From assembly GCA_027574665.1 (NCBI GenBank), contig CM050666.1:9672001-9736000 (forward strand): a stretch of 64,000 nucleotides of DNA, read 5' to 3'. This DNA is from Rhynochetos jubatus (taxonomy: Eukaryota; Chordata; Aves; Eurypygiformes; Rhynochetidae). The notes beneath the pieces are model-generated. The model was not told the DNA's origin. It saw only the letters and a list, made by a program, of their open reading frames with translations, and ran no database searches. The translations under genes and the position numbers were made by a program. Of this stretch, positions 34,301-47,252 are shown piece after piece (positions within the stretch are counted from its first letter, which is position 1; each line of letters starts with the position of its first letter).

Positions 34301-37300
34301 GCGACGGGAAGCTGCTCCCTTGCGCACACAGGGATGAAGATCACACTTTCCAGAAAAGGCATCAGTAACGTCGTCATTTAAGCTCTTCACCGAGGAGATG
34401 AGATAAACGCTGCTGTCTTGCCCCAAGCACATTACTGGGCTGCAAACCTTTATGTTAGGGGTCGTTTTTGGACAGTGCCATCGAGGAGCAGCTTTGCATT
34501 ACATTTATGATAAATTCCTACCATCCAGGTTAAAAAAAAAACAACCTAGCAAGCTTATTACCACCAAACCTCCTCCAGTTCGTGCAACACCTTGCAAGCT
34601 GTAGGTAAAGGAAGGCTGGCCTGCCACCAGGGAGGGGATAACTGCATGTCAGAGGGCAATGGCACAGAAGCCCCTACCTCTGTCTGAGGATCTCAACGTT
34701 GTAGGCAAACGTTAGCTTTTAAACATCATAACGACTGCCTTACAAGGTAAGGAGCTGCCTGTAAACCCCTAACAGATCTTGGGTAACTGCTTCGTGTTTT
34801 CACCCTGTCCTAACCCCAAACCACTCGGAAGTGTTCACGAGCTGTTAGTCACTACCTGCTTTCCCCATAGATGCAAGAATACGCAGAGGAACAACAAAAG
34901 AATAAAAATCAATGTCATAGATTTGCTTTGATGTTTTTAAAACTTCAGAACTTCGCACACGTCCTTTCTATATTCACGTTGCAACTTCTGTAAGCCACAC
35001 TGGTGGAAGTATCAAAGCATCAGCAATTACACTTATGACAAGAAAACCATTATAGCAGGGGTCACACTGTGATGAAAGCATATTTTGCTATTACAATCTG
35101 GATGTCTTTTTTTATAATTAGGTGGATTCTAGATAAGATAAAAATACATTCCTTTTTTTAGTTTTCCTATTATTAAAGCACCAAACACAGAAGATGCTGT
35201 CAAGCACAGTTGTTGATAGATCTGGTCCATATTGCTATTCCTACTTCAAGAAACAGTCATGAGGATCACTGACACTTGGGGTTAGAAGAACTTTTCTTCC
35301 TTAGAAGTAATGAAATGCAAATTATAGACAAACTAATCAACTGCATCTTTATAAACACAGAGGAACAGGAGGGATTGTCCCATGCTGAATCCAATCTGAT
35401 GCACCGCGTGATTAACAGAAGTTCATCTTGCAGAAGCTCGCCCTGAGTGCAAAGCAAGCCTCCTCACACGGAGAGCTGCCTTTGGCAGAAGGGTCTGCTT
35501 ACGCCTCAAACCCTGACTTGGAGGCCACCGGCCACAAAGAAAGCGGGGTGACTTCTCTCCTGTCACTGCAGGTCTCCAGCAGCACAAGCTGGGGAATAAC
35601 CAAACTCCACAGGCTTTACCTCCACTGGGCTACCTACCTGCCTCTGTGCCCCTAACCCACTGCCCAGGCAGAGCTACAGGGGTTTGGGGCAGATTCATCT
35701 TTCACCACCTTTCCAGATCTGTCGCTAGGGGATCCGGGACTCCTCCACTTCCTGAATCCAGTGATTACCTAGTGCTACATCATTTACACAATCACGGAGT
35801 TGCCACAGCAAGAATAACGGCTTCAAGCCACTTGTGCCTGCATGTTTTGTGACGAGTGCTAGTGACGTCCCTCCTTACCCCTAACAGTCTGTACGGCAGA
35901 TTTTTCACATGGCAGATACAAAACCCATGATTTGCTTTCTTAAACCAAAGGCATAAGTCACTTCTTTCTAACACTGAGGGTACTACACTACTTGCACCAG
36001 AACACAAGGGAATGGCCAGCAAAAGGCGGAGATGCACCGAAGCAGAAGGGAACGCTTTCCTATAGCAGCAGGAAGATCTTTTTAATCAGTGGTCGCCAAC
36101 CCCAGCCCCCAGAAATGCTTTAATAATAAGATATAGGGTTTGACACACCCTAATGAAAGGGAGAAGGAATGGAGAACAATTGAAGCACCCCAAAGGAAGC
36201 CTTCCAAGGAAAGGCAGGCAGCAGCACTAGAAGGCACCTGACAGCAATAAGCTCCTCACTGAATTCGAAACAACTGGGAGAGCCCTCCTCTTGCCACCTC
36301 ACACACTCCTGCCTCATGAGCCAAACACATGGTGTTGCCTTACCAGTGCATCAGAGAGGGCACTCGCCCACCCTCAGAGCACATACCAGACCACCCTGAC
36401 CAGTAGGTCCAGCTGACTCCCACCCACCTTACCCACCTCCACCATCCCATCAGCTGCTTCTTGCTGCCATCGCTCCTCTCCAGATGAAGACATCCAATTT
36501 CCAATCAAAACTTAACTCATGGACTAACCTGTTCTCCAGGTTCATCTCTGGCTCCAGGAAATTCCCTCCATCGATGGTGTCTCTTCTCTGCCCCACCCTC
36601 TGGAATTACCATTATTTGCTGCTTTCCCATATCCACACCACCCCAGCAGACTAGCCAGCCCTGATCGATTACCACAGTGCTATCTTTCTGTCTCTCCACA
36701 TCCCATAATTCCTCAGTTTATTTTTGTTTTCAGTCTCTCTAATCATGGTATTGGGTGCTATTAGTTCTACCCTATTTCTGTTACACTTCTGTTCTACTCC
36801 AGATCGTACTGTAATTTTGAACAGCAATAGCAACAAAATTACTTATTGTACTGCAATCAGCCAACTGCACAAAGATAAAACTAATCATTTAATAAGTCAT
36901 GCCAGGGATTTTTTGCCTCTGTAGCAAAGGGCAGCAAGGCATCAGATCGCAAATTAATCAGATGCCAAGACACCTTCATCTTTGCTCTTTTTCTTTCAAG
37001 CATGGAAGTGTTTTCCACCGTCTCACAAAATCCTTAATACACTTATCCCAAATCCAGCTGTCTTCAAAATAATTTCAATTACAGAATTCGTCTTTTCTCC
37101 TTTACAACACTTACAGATCTGAAGCACGTTGTACTTCCCTTGGAAACACCAGGATGTAACACCCCTGGATCTTGTTTATGCCGGATAAGCCACAGCCTCA
37201 GCTCTTCTCCCTGGCTCTGGATCTGCAGTGGAGCCTGGTGAACGCCAGGGACCACCCTGCAAGGGACGCAATGCACAAGCTGCTGCAGTAACCACCATGC

Positions 37301-38387
37301 AGCCCCCAGCTCCAGCCTCTCCATACCCCCATCTTCAACATCTTTTCAAGCACTGAAGACACCTTATGCTTTCTCCAACAAGTAAATATAGAAACAAGTA
37401 CTTATGATCTCAGACCACTGCACTTTCTAGGTCTCAAACAAAGTCTCATGAACGAGCAAAAAAAGTCTTCAGAGCAGGGACAAACTTTTCATCCTTACAT
37501 GTCTCAAAGTGCAAGAGCTTAGACAGGGCAGATACTGGATTTCAGCACAATCCTCCTCCGAACCTCACAGCAGACTGTCAAGCCATATTTGCACAGATCT
37601 GTCTCATAACTCGGGAAGCACAAATTCAAACCTCGAAACATATGTACCCATTGAGGTAGGGCATAAAATAAGAAAACAATTCAACAGAAAAGGCAACAAC
37701 AGTTTATAAAGAAGGATTATGGATGCAAAGAGATTTGCATCTGATATATAAGCAAATCCCAGTGATCTGGATTAAAGCAGGAAAGCCTACTTCAGACACC
37801 CAGAAAGTGGGGGGTAGGGGGCAATGGGGGGACAAAAAGAACAATTAGAACTTCTGCAGGGGCATAATTTAGCCCATAATGCAAAACGTAAAATTTCGTT
37901 ATTCCGGAATGGAATTCAGCGGACAACGCCTGCAGCAGTTTGAAAAGAGGTGTTTGGAAATACCAGGAAATAAGTAATGGTTTATCCAAAGAAAATGAAG
38001 GAGATTATGAGAGGTTGGGAAAAAGGAGAGGCCACATAGTCCTTTCTCCTTCCACCTCCTGGCATTTTTTCACTCCCAGAAAAAGATCAAGCCACAGCAG
38101 TGCAGAGGATAGGAAAGAAATGGTCCTAAACCATTGAGAGTGGAGTACTCCACAAACTTCACTTTTCTCAAAAGCTGTTTTTTCAACCAGTTTCTCCACT
38201 AGTAATTTAGTTTTGGTCAAAGGCACGAAGCGTTAAGACAGTTCAGCGTCAGAAGAGCCCACTCCACATACCCCCTGCATCCCTTTGCTGACAGCAGCGC
38301 CCAACCTGAGCTTCGCTATGGAAACGAGATGGCACTTGCCATCATCAGCTCCTACAGCAAAGGGATGTTTTAATTAATGCAGTGTCA
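34301..38387. other. noncoding stretch, no gene recognised
   Basis: No repeat or gene is recognised. A pyrimidine- and C-rich region at about 36240-36680 has many CACC and CCTC strings and no open frame of note. A G-rich patch with three runs of five to six G lies at 37809-37831. Splice-donor-like CAGAGGCAG|gtaggt is present on the minus strand at about 35638 without a good acceptor. Confidence 0.5.
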
Positions 38388-38521
38388 GGCAATAGAGGAA
38401 AAACATATTTAGACCCGGATCAGCATATGCTTCACTTAACAATAACCGCCGTGTTCACAAAGGGCTTGACAGCCAAAGTATACACTGATCCGGATCTAAA
38501 CAAGTTTTTCTCTGTACTGCT
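38388..38521. repeat. long imperfect inverted-repeat (hairpin) element
   Basis: The core left arm, 38399-38432, and the core right arm, 38476-38509, are reverse complements at 28 of 34 positions. They share the exact segments AAAAAC, TTTAGA and CCGGATCAG on the left, with GATCCGG on the right. Weaker complementarity extends outward to give arms of about 45 bases. The spacer, 38433-38475, contains AATAACCGCCGTG. Of the six core mismatches, four become G-U wobble pairs if the minus strand is transcribed, so a minus-strand RNA would fold better than a plus-strand one. The structure resembles an old nonautonomous DNA transposon or one of the low-copy hairpin-like conserved repeats of vertebrates; I cannot name a family. 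A 62-codon frame across it is probably incidental. Confidence 0.7.
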
Positions 38522-41500
38522 TTTGCACGACATCAGAAAAAAGGTATGGATTAAGAAAAACAGTCTTTAGCTGACTTCAGTGCCTTTCAATATCATTTTG
38601 TTCCTACATCCTATGGAGGAGAGCTCTCCTATCCAATTCACGTGGGGGAGAGCAAGACAAACCCTGACTCCCCTTTTACCAACTGTATATTAACTGTGAC
38701 AACTGTTTTTTTGTTTCCTAAACAGAATAAAACTAGTTCCATCTGCATTTTAATGAAGAAGAGACTGCAGAGCTGTTATCCAAGGACGTTTATTAAGACT
38801 TCTTAAAGATACACAGTCCTTCAGCCTCCCTCAACCCTCTCCAGTGCCTGAAGGGGATGAGCTGTACAGGGAAGCTGAGGCACACCTGAGCAGGGGGAGT
38901 TCCAAATGCCTCCCCACCCCAATTGACTAGTGCCTCCTTACCAACCAACCAACTCATGAGCACACAGTGAACTTACAGAAAGGAATTACCCTTATTTTCA
39001 ACTCGGCCAAATGCTGAATTAAAGAGTTAAAAGTTATTTGATAATGGCAGCAACCAGTGCAGTGCTTAACCACCAATAGGAAAAGGCAGCTAAGTAAGCA
39101 TCTCAAACAGGGAAATCCCAATTCCTTGCAAAGGAGGGGGAAAAAAAAAAAAAAAAATCAATCACAAGCTGTCATGATATCCCATTGTTCAGCACTGTTA
39201 GCATTAGAAAACACTCACTAGGGATTAAGCCAGCAGCGTATGTATAGTAGTTACTGACTGTTAAGCAAATGCAGGCTGCCTGGTAACACATGGCACAGGG
39301 CTGTGATTAATCACTGCGATGCGACAGAAGGCGTACCACCGTGAGATAACGCCAGGAACTGAACTGTGCCCTGCCTCTGGTGACAAGACTCTTACCCTAA
39401 GACGCTCCACGTTGATATGGCTAAGAAAGCATCCTCAGCTTGCTCATTTCCTTATGGCCAAAGTCTGAAGGATGCAGCCAGGGTACCAGGGGACAGGTGA
39501 AACACCCAGGGTTCCATCCTTGAAGGTGCTGGGACTAAAAAGCATCTTTGATGGGAGCTGGTGTAAAGCATTTCTCCAAGAAACCACTTAAAACCATCAT
39601 CTTTTACACCCAAGTCACATCACTAGAAGAGCTCCTCTGGATTCACAGTGCTAATATTTTTCTAGATAAACCGCGATTGGTGGTAGCCTGGGGTGAAAAC
39701 AAATCTAGCATTTTTCTGTTTTATATATTTAAAAAAATAAAGATATATCAAGAAGGAACCTAAGCTCCAGAATTTCAAGGAATCAATATCCACCTTCACA
39801 AAATACCTGCAAAACTAAACTTATATTGTTTACTTTCCCCGATACTCCCTGTAATTAAATTTCAAGTGACCTCTGAAAACTGTGCGGGTGGTTATGAATC
39901 CTGTTTCAATCTATTCCCAGAATTGATTGGGGTTTAAAAACACTGGGCAAGAAATATCCAAAAGCCCTGCACCATCAGCAAGGGAAGGCAGGAGCTCCAA
40001 CCTACTGTGTCCTTGGTTCTGCTCACTGCCAGGGGCACTTAGTGAAGTTCTACATTTCATTAAACAGTATTTCATGGGAACAATTATTTATTAAGGGTAT
40101 GGACAATAGCATTGATTGTTACAAGTTTGATTGATTAAACAGACAAATTGGCACAGTTTCTCCTTCCCTGCCTGCCATATGTTTCTTCTTAAACATCTGG
40201 TAAAGTCTTTGTATTTCCTTGAGTAACCTAACAGGTGTTGAACCAAATCCTTAATGCTTCAGTTTTCCCATTGGAAGCAGATGGGTGAAGGAGAAAGAAG
40301 AATATTGCATTTCCAACCTCTCTCCCTCCTTTCTCCTCTGTGGTGGCCTCACTAATAGCCTGAGGTTAAAAGCAGTAAAGGAGATTTCAGCTTAATCATT
40401 ACAGTGATCTTTTGATGTGGAGAATACTCTTTATATTGAGGCAAGGAAGACAAACTGTTACTCCATCGATGCAATTTTCCCCTTTTCCTTTACACAGGCG
40501 CAAAGGATACAAAAAAAAAAAAAAAGATACTCTTACATCAGCCCTTCATATTCCTGTCATTAAAAATGTTTAAGAGTCTGCCTCCATCTGAAGGGGTTTA
40601 TCTGTACGTTGTGCTTGGGCGCCGGGGAAAACGCAAGCCACAGTCCCCTCTCTGCTGCTGGAAGGCACCGACTGCCGCAGGACACCAGCCCTCGCTTGAA
40701 GTCATACGTTGGGCTGAGCGCCAAATATGTAATTCTAGCTGAAAGAGCAGAAACGCAGGTGCCTAACGCTGAGAGGGCACGCTTTATTTTGAAAAACGAA
40801 ACACCACTTTAGCTAATTAGGTCTTATCTGTTTAAAGCTACAGGATAGTTTGATAACAATTAGGAAGGACTCCCAACAGGCTGCTGGGATCAAAGGCCCT
40901 TTCTGCTACGACGTTTAACAAGGAAATTAACACTTTTGCCAAGTAATTTGCACATGCTGCCAAAGTTGTTTTAACTTGCTGTAATATTTTAGTTTTAAAT
41001 ATGTACCTGCAGAGATGCTGCTTTAATTCGAGTGTTCCGTGTGCCAGCTACAGGCTCCCAACCACAACACCAGCTCCCGTTTACTGCTGGAGGGGAGCTT
41101 CCACAACTACCCTAACACAAGAGAAGAGCTTGCTTCCTTTCACTTTGAAAAGAAATTTAAAAAGAAGACAAAAAACATAATAATTTGGAGGCAAAAAAAT
41201 CCCTCACTGCTTTTTTCTTCATGGAAACTAAATATTTCCAAAAGACTGCCTGTGGGATCCCAACCCTTAATGTCACAAAAATTAATGAGACCTGTGATGC
41301 CAAGATGCCATGTGTGCTTAGAAAATTCCAACTGAACTCTTCCGATGAGTTTTTAATACTGGAGACTGTGGAGCAACCATGACTCCAGAGAGCTGTAGTG
41401 ATGAATGGCTGGGAGACAGTGAATATAATAAGGGAAAAATACAAATTCAACAGCTGTATTTCATAAAGAAACAATAAAACCATGCATAGCAGTTTTTCTT

Positions 41501-41971
41501 TTTTAATTCAAAGCAATGCTTAAAGAGACCTTCTGATGCCCAGTAAATTATGCTCACATATCCGCTGCTGATTAGTCTTTAATAAAATCATGCTTCCAGC
41601 AGATCAGGGTACTCATCTTCTGGTTCCCTGAGATCCAGGGCAGGACTAAGCACCAGCACTCACAGCTGGACTCTCGTGTTCCTCTGAGTACAGAGCGCTC
41701 CATCCTAACGGAGAGTCACTCTACCATACCCCGAGCCACGTGCACGGTGTGCTACTACACAAACCCAAGGGTCGATCCTGGAGGGAGCCTTTCCCCAGGC
41801 TGCTGCTGTACGGAGACGATTCATTCAGTGCTAGTCAGCTCCGGTTAACGGCCAAGTTTATGGGGGGATTTCCTCACCACAGCTCTTCCCAGCCAGGAGG
41901 CTGTGCACCAACCCGAAGCCGAAATTATGTTTATTTCTTTTAGTAAATCAAGAGTAGACCCAATTAAGGGA
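38522..41971. other. noncoding stretch, no gene recognised
   Basis: Simple A-runs lie at 39141-39157 and 40511-40525. The segment around 40258-40290 has a weak MIR-like string. A small CpG-containing pocket lies at 40605-40720. The AT-rich block at 40800-40990 is listed separately. ORFs of 98-108 codons near 41039-41483 overlap on opposite strands. Confidence 0.5.
40800..40990. promoter_or_regulatory. candidate regulatory element
   Basis: Repeat-free AT-rich DNA with TTAGCTAATTAGG (homeodomain core), TCTTATCTG (GATA-type), GATAACAATTAGG and CCAAGTAATTTGCACATG. The CTAATTAG palindrome and paired GATA-type sites suggest enhancer-type content. Evidence is limited to these motifs. Confidence 0.25.
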
Positions 41972-42066
41972 GACAATAGCACTGTGGTTAAAGCCATGCA
42001 GTGAAATTTGGAGGTCTGGGGACAGCCTGACATTGGTTTACTTCAATTTCCTCAACGAGGAGGACA
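41972..42066 (+). repeat. MIR SINE relic with internal deletion
   Basis: The 5' part reads ACAATAGCACTGTGGTTAAA, close to the tRNA-derived head of MIR (box A region), followed by TTTGGAGGTCTGGGGACAGC. After a shortened middle comes TTCAATTTCCTCAACGAGG, matching the CAGTTTCCTCATC segment. The order is correct and sense. Confidence 0.75.
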
Positions 42067-43159
42067 GCGATGGCTTTCCCTGACGGGGTGGTGATGGCCA
42101 GCACTGACTGCTGCAGTGGCCTCCCGCCTTTACCATCACTACCCCATGTCTAAGGCATCATCCAGCTTCTGGACAGAGATCCAGTTGCCCAGCCACAGCA
42201 AAGAGTTCATCTGCCTATTGCTCCTAATTAAAGGCTGGTCCCAGTTCATTAACAATATGCAGACTGCCCTCTCCCCTCGCTGACACAGGCCCACCCTGCA
42301 GCAGGGACAGCCCTGAGCTCCCAGCCAGAGGCTACAGCAATTGGGAGGAAGATGTGTGCGCTCCGCAGCACACCGGTGTAGAAGGAAGATGGAAGGGCCA
42401 TCCTTGGATACAGAGGCAAAGGATAAACTGTTTTCTAAATCTGGAACCACTAAACAGGGACTCTCACCATGCAAGCGTATCACTTCCATGGACTAGGTGC
42501 TAGCAAAAAGCACTTTATTTCTACTATCACCTCTTTTGTTCACTTCAGTAACTCAACCACATCACAGTCAGAGACCTGCTGTGCAAAAAACACCTGGGCA
42601 AACCGAGATGTTTCTGACTCAGTAAGACAATTACTGTACCGAGAAATCTGAACGCGACGGTTGGAGTTGCAGGGGCGGTGGCCAGGTACGATCAGCACCG
42701 AACCACATCCTGCCCCTGCAGCAAACCCCACGACGGCGCTGGGGGCTTGTCCTCCGCTGCCGGCAACCAGCTTTCAAACCAACCTTCAGATTTTTATCGT
42801 CTTTCAAAGAAAGCCTCCAGTTTTCTACCGCTTTTAATTACAGTGCATAGAGTGCACCAGGTTCTCAAGGTTTTAACCATATAAGCTTTGTGAATTAGCA
42901 AGACAAAAGACAGCATGAGGAAAGGAGTTAGAGCATTTGTAATCCTTTTGCTACTTCTGCCCAAATGATGATGGTTATATGCCAAGAGATTCCAAGGGCT
43001 CAGCATTACTGTGTTACAGTAGCTCCTACACTCTTAAATCAAAAGCTAAAGGCTTAAATCAAAATCAGCATTAGGTGCTGTAAAAAGGTTGGAGGAAAAA
43101 AAATAGCTTCTGAAGTTCTAAGCAGAGAAGGCAAGCAAAGAATAAGGAGACACCAGTAA
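42067..43159. other. noncoding stretch between two MIR relics
   Basis: A small CpG-rich pocket lies at 42650-42770. A 116-codon minus-strand frame at 42139-42489 has no domain I recognise. No other feature seen. Confidence 0.5.
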
Positions 43160-43250
43160 CTGCCACATCTCTCTTATTTCACCTCAGGCACATTGTTTCC
43201 TTTCTGCCTCAGTTTCATATTTGTAAAATCTAACTGATGATTCTAACTGC
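43160..43250 (+). repeat. MIR SINE relic
   Basis: ATTGTTTCCTTTCTGCCTCA followed by GTTTCATATTTGTAAAATCT aligns with the MIR segment that usually reads CTGTGCCTCAGTTTCCTCATCTGTAAAATG. The upstream AACTGCCACATCTCTCTT fits the preceding part weakly. Confidence 0.7.
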
Positions 43251-46200
43251 ATCCAGAGCTCCCAAGCTCCATGCCTTAGCCAATATCCTCCTTTTCTAAA
43301 AATGAAAAATAACATTGCAGTCAAGTAAGATGAATAGTTATTCATATTTTTGGATATGAAAATCGCTGCTGATCTAGTTACTTCAGGATAAATCTTGAAG
43401 TATTAAAACAGCGTTTTGTTGGAAGGATTTTCTCCCTACAATTAATTATCAGAGTGGACATATTAACCCAAATTACACAATATCTTATTTCAGAAGTGAT
43501 ATTTAATATTGCATAGGAAGCACGCATACCTTCTCCAATCCCTAAAATACAGGGGCATCTATGACAAAACCAGAGCACATTAGTCTGCCTTACACAGAAA
43601 AAGCTGCACTTCCAGATTTGGCTCAATATACACATCAAGAGACGGACACTCAGCTTACCAGAAACATCATTCTTTAGTTGGATTTCGGAAAGTGAAGAGC
43701 CCTTTCTGGCTCATACATTTAGTAAGCCAGAACATCACAAGTTTTTGAGGACAGGTCTTTTTTCACACAGGCCAGAGAAGGTTTGGAGTCCTGTTTCAGA
43801 TGACCAGCAATTAAAACCCAAACAAAACCACCCAACCAATCCTTATCCTCAACAGTAACAAGAAACCAACCCCAGAACACAGTAACCAAAGCCAATTTTT
43901 GCAAGATACTTTCTGAAAGGTGGAAATTTGGATGGGGTCCCAATGAGAATTTTTTCCAAAGAGCACGCGTGCTAACTGCAAGGACAGCAAGACGCTGCCC
44001 TCACCCTTGCAGAAGGGGGTCTCCAACTCCTCGCACAGATATGTACGCCGACACTTAATTTGGTAAACTCATTACACCTCAGTTTTCTCTCGCTTCCCTC
44101 TGACAGTCCCAGCAGTTTTTAATCTGACATCCAGAACTGTGTTACAGATAATGTATCCTTGTAGCCCTTCAAAATCAAGGATGCTGCGCATGCGTTAATG
44201 ACCCATCCAAATAATTGTCGCTGCAGGACAGCCTCACAGATCATGCACTGAAGTGGGCACAGGCCTCTTTGCAGCAGAGATTAGAATCAGTCAGTCATAG
44301 GAGGACAAACGTTGTCCAAAGTCAGTTTGATTGACGTTCTCCTAAAAAATCCTGGCATAATACCGATGTCAAAAATAGCTTGGATTAATATAATGGAACT
44401 GTTCGGTCAGGTCTACCAACAGTACCAAAAAAAGTCACTGAGTACATTACCTGAGAATAAAAAGAGAGATTTCTAGAAAATGTATCAAACCCAGCAGGTT
44501 CTTGTCTGTTTCTAATCATTTAAGTCCCAGACTTCACAGATAAGCAGAACTCAGTTAAAGTCCCACTGAGTTCCCAAACCTACCCATGAAGATTAAGGAA
44601 TCTGATTCAGCCAGTTTTGAAAGCAGGATCAGTAGCACAAAATTCTGAACCTCTCCTTACTCTGTGTGAGAAGAGGGAAAGCTGCAATGCCATGCAGAAA
44701 ACAGACTTTCGGAAGAGCAAATAAGCACTGGGGATCCTTCTCTCCACGCTGAGCGTCTCTGCTTTCCAGGCTAACCACAGCCACCCGCATCCCAAGCGGC
44801 TCAAACCCTTCCCTCCCGCATTACTGTACCGTTTTAGATAAGCCCTGTGTTATCACTCCAAGAAATACAGGGAAGTTTTGCAAATACGAGTGGTGGCAGG
44901 CGATGTAGCTTAGTGAAAAGTTGCCGTCACGCGGCCTGCCAGAGCCCTCAGCCTTGCAATTTGTGCGTGCGTGCCAGAAAAAACAAGAGTTTAGGCAACG
45001 AGGCTTGGTGCAGTCATTAATCACCATCACCGGCTGAACAGGTTCCACCCCAGAGGGACGAGCAGCAAAGCAGATGGGGAATTACGCTTGGAAAGAAAGG
45101 GACCGCTCGGGCTGAGAAGGGTAAGTAAGGAGCTACAAGGCAATATGAGTAACAAACACAAGTGCCACATGAGAAGGGGAGTTTAACAAGAACAAAAACG
45201 CAGACGTCAGAGTATAAAAGCACATTTACAGCAGGCCAGGTTACAGAAACATGCCGAAGGACCACAGCACCTTGCTTCCTGCTCGACACAGAAGGACGCG
45301 ACTCATCCACGCGTTTGACCTGTGCACTATTACGGTGAAACCGCACCCACCAGTTAATTCTACAGCCAAAATCTCACCAGTCACTTCTGATCCTTTTAAA
45401 GGGTGGGGGATTTCTGCTGATCTTCTATATCTAGGGATCAAACGAGGAATGCAGAAACAGGAGAGAAAAAACCTGAGTCTAGTTTGGTTTAGCACTGGGA
45501 TACTTCCGGTTGAGCAACGAAGTTAAATGTGACACAGCTTTAAAATAAAAATCCATAATGCTCTTCGCTGCAAACATCTTGGGAAGCCTCCTCTAAACAT
45601 TAATAGAAGCAAAAGGGTCTTATCTTCCAGACCTCCCCCTTTATGGTCTCCTAACCCGGGCTCACACGTGCTTAGGAAATCCCCACTGCAGACGTGGATA
45701 ACAGGTCTCCTTGTCACACTGCTCCACCTAGCAATGGTGCTACCATGTAAGCAAGAAGCTTCCGCTTCTACTTACAGTTATGACAACCTCAGGAGGGGAA
45801 GCTCCGATACAAGCAATCCAATGCTGCCTGACTCCGCAGGCAAGCTGCAAAGGCGCACGTTTCAGCACTGTTAGTGGTTGTTTCATTATGGACATTTTAG
45901 CATCAGATGCAGCCCTACCATGAAAACACTTTGAGATCTGCCAGTAACTTCTAGAGTGACTGGGGTTTTTTTTGCATGGATCTCCTGTGCACTGAAATAT
46001 CAAAATTGAAAAGAATTGAGACCACATGAATTAAGTAGGATTTAATAACAACTGTCAAGAGAACAAAATTAATAGTCTCTCATTTCCACATTTCTATAAC
46101 AAAAACTTTAATTTCTGGAAGACCAGAGCATCCCTGGTGTATCCAATCTGCTCCATTAGTTGCCAGTTTGGAATGGATGCTATCAGCCCATGGCGGGTTT

Positions 46201-46539
46201 TCTTACTTAAAGATGTGAACCAGCACAGCAGTGGATGGTCCTTGGATAGCTACAAAAACTCAGACGTCCAAGGCACAGGAAACGCAGAACAGCTACAACT
46301 CTACCCACTTGTCATTACCGGTAATGCTTGTGACACAGAAGGGCTGCATCTGTACTTTGCCCCGTAACAGGTCAAAAGCCGACTGCCAAGTCATTCGGGA
46401 TGTTTATTGACACTGCAAACTGTACTGCAATCTGATTTACAAACACCGCTCAGCAAGTTGGGGATAAACTTTTCAGCAGTTACTCAAACAACTCAGCAGA
46501 CACAATCTAAAATTCAGGTCTACAGTCCGAAGAGGTTAT
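43251..46539. other. noncoding stretch, no confirmed gene
   Basis: A short A/C-rich tract occurs at 43813-43842. A candidate exon at 45054-45120 is listed separately. Overlapping frames of up to 109 codons at 45017-45526 lie on both strands. Confidence 0.5.
45054..45120 (+). other. candidate exon (67 nt)
   Basis: The acceptor ggttccaccccag ends at 45053. A near-consensus donor, GAGAAGG|gtaagt, starts at 45121. The interval is open in two of three frames; one starts RDEQQSRWGITLGKK. The pyrimidine tract is short and no protein is recognised. Confidence 0.15.
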
Positions 46540-46589
46540 TTTTTTCCTTTTTAAAGGAAAAAACTATACTTACTTTTTAAAGTATAGTT
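46540..46589. repeat. two adjacent perfect palindromes
   Basis: TTTTTTCCTTT (46540-46550) pairs with AAAGGAAAAAA (46553-46563) across two T. It overlaps by two bases a second inverted repeat, AACTATACTT (46562-46571) with AAGTATAGTT (46580-46589), across 8 bases. The two alternative stems would compete at the shared AA. Confidence 0.8.
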
Positions 46590-47215
46590 GCAAGAGCAGG
46601 AGGAGTTTGATGCAATTCAGCTGTGTGGGACAGCATGCCAACAAAATACATCTGTCACTAATAAAAATAACAAAATGGAGCCTGGGTAAGGCCTATCTGT
46701 ACTTCTGCATCAACTTCCACTCATTCCTACCATGTTAGACTATTAATAGCACCATCAATGTGGCAATAAACTGAATACTTTTAATAGCTGTACTAGAGAG
46801 TTTACCAAACAGGCACCAAACTGTGCGAGAGCAGCAGTACACTAATACACCATAGCTGCAAAGAGAAGCCTTCTAAAACACGTATTGCTGTGCTACTAAC
46901 TCTTGTGTTTTTCTCTCAATTAATATAGCTTCATTCAATTACTGAAATCATCCTTGTGATGATTTGGGAAGCTCCTTCTACCCTCTTCAGGGAAGAGCAC
47001 AAGTATGAAGACTGCAGAAAGACAGGATGGACAAAGGAGGGGATAGTGATGGGCTGAGTGAAATCAAAAGCTCTGAGCCATCACAGGATTTCAGCAGCGG
47101 CAGCCCAAATCACACCTCTGAGATCTGGCAGAAAGAGCAACACTGAGGATGTTATCCATCAGAAGCAAACTTTTATGCGCTTTACTGTGGCTGGAGTCAA
47201 GACAGCCTGACTTAC

Positions 47216-47252
47216 CAACACATCCCTCACACACTCTCCCCTCTAACCCCAG
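47216..47252 (-). other. candidate 37-nt minus-strand exon
   Basis: On the minus strand a pyrimidine-rich acceptor, ttgctcctgaatcccgacag, precedes 37 bases starting CTGGGGTTAGAGG. These end at TGTTG|gtaagt. The frame through it is open and lies inside a longer 63-codon open frame that crosses both splice sites. No protein family is recognised. Confidence 0.15.

Noticed and set aside
37809-37831. Possible G-quadruplex from three runs of five to six G
   Set aside because: Only three separated runs are present, so a standard four-run pattern is not met.
40246-40290. MIR-like CTTCAGTTTTCCCATT string
   Set aside because: Only about 15 bases resemble the family and the flanks do not continue the match.
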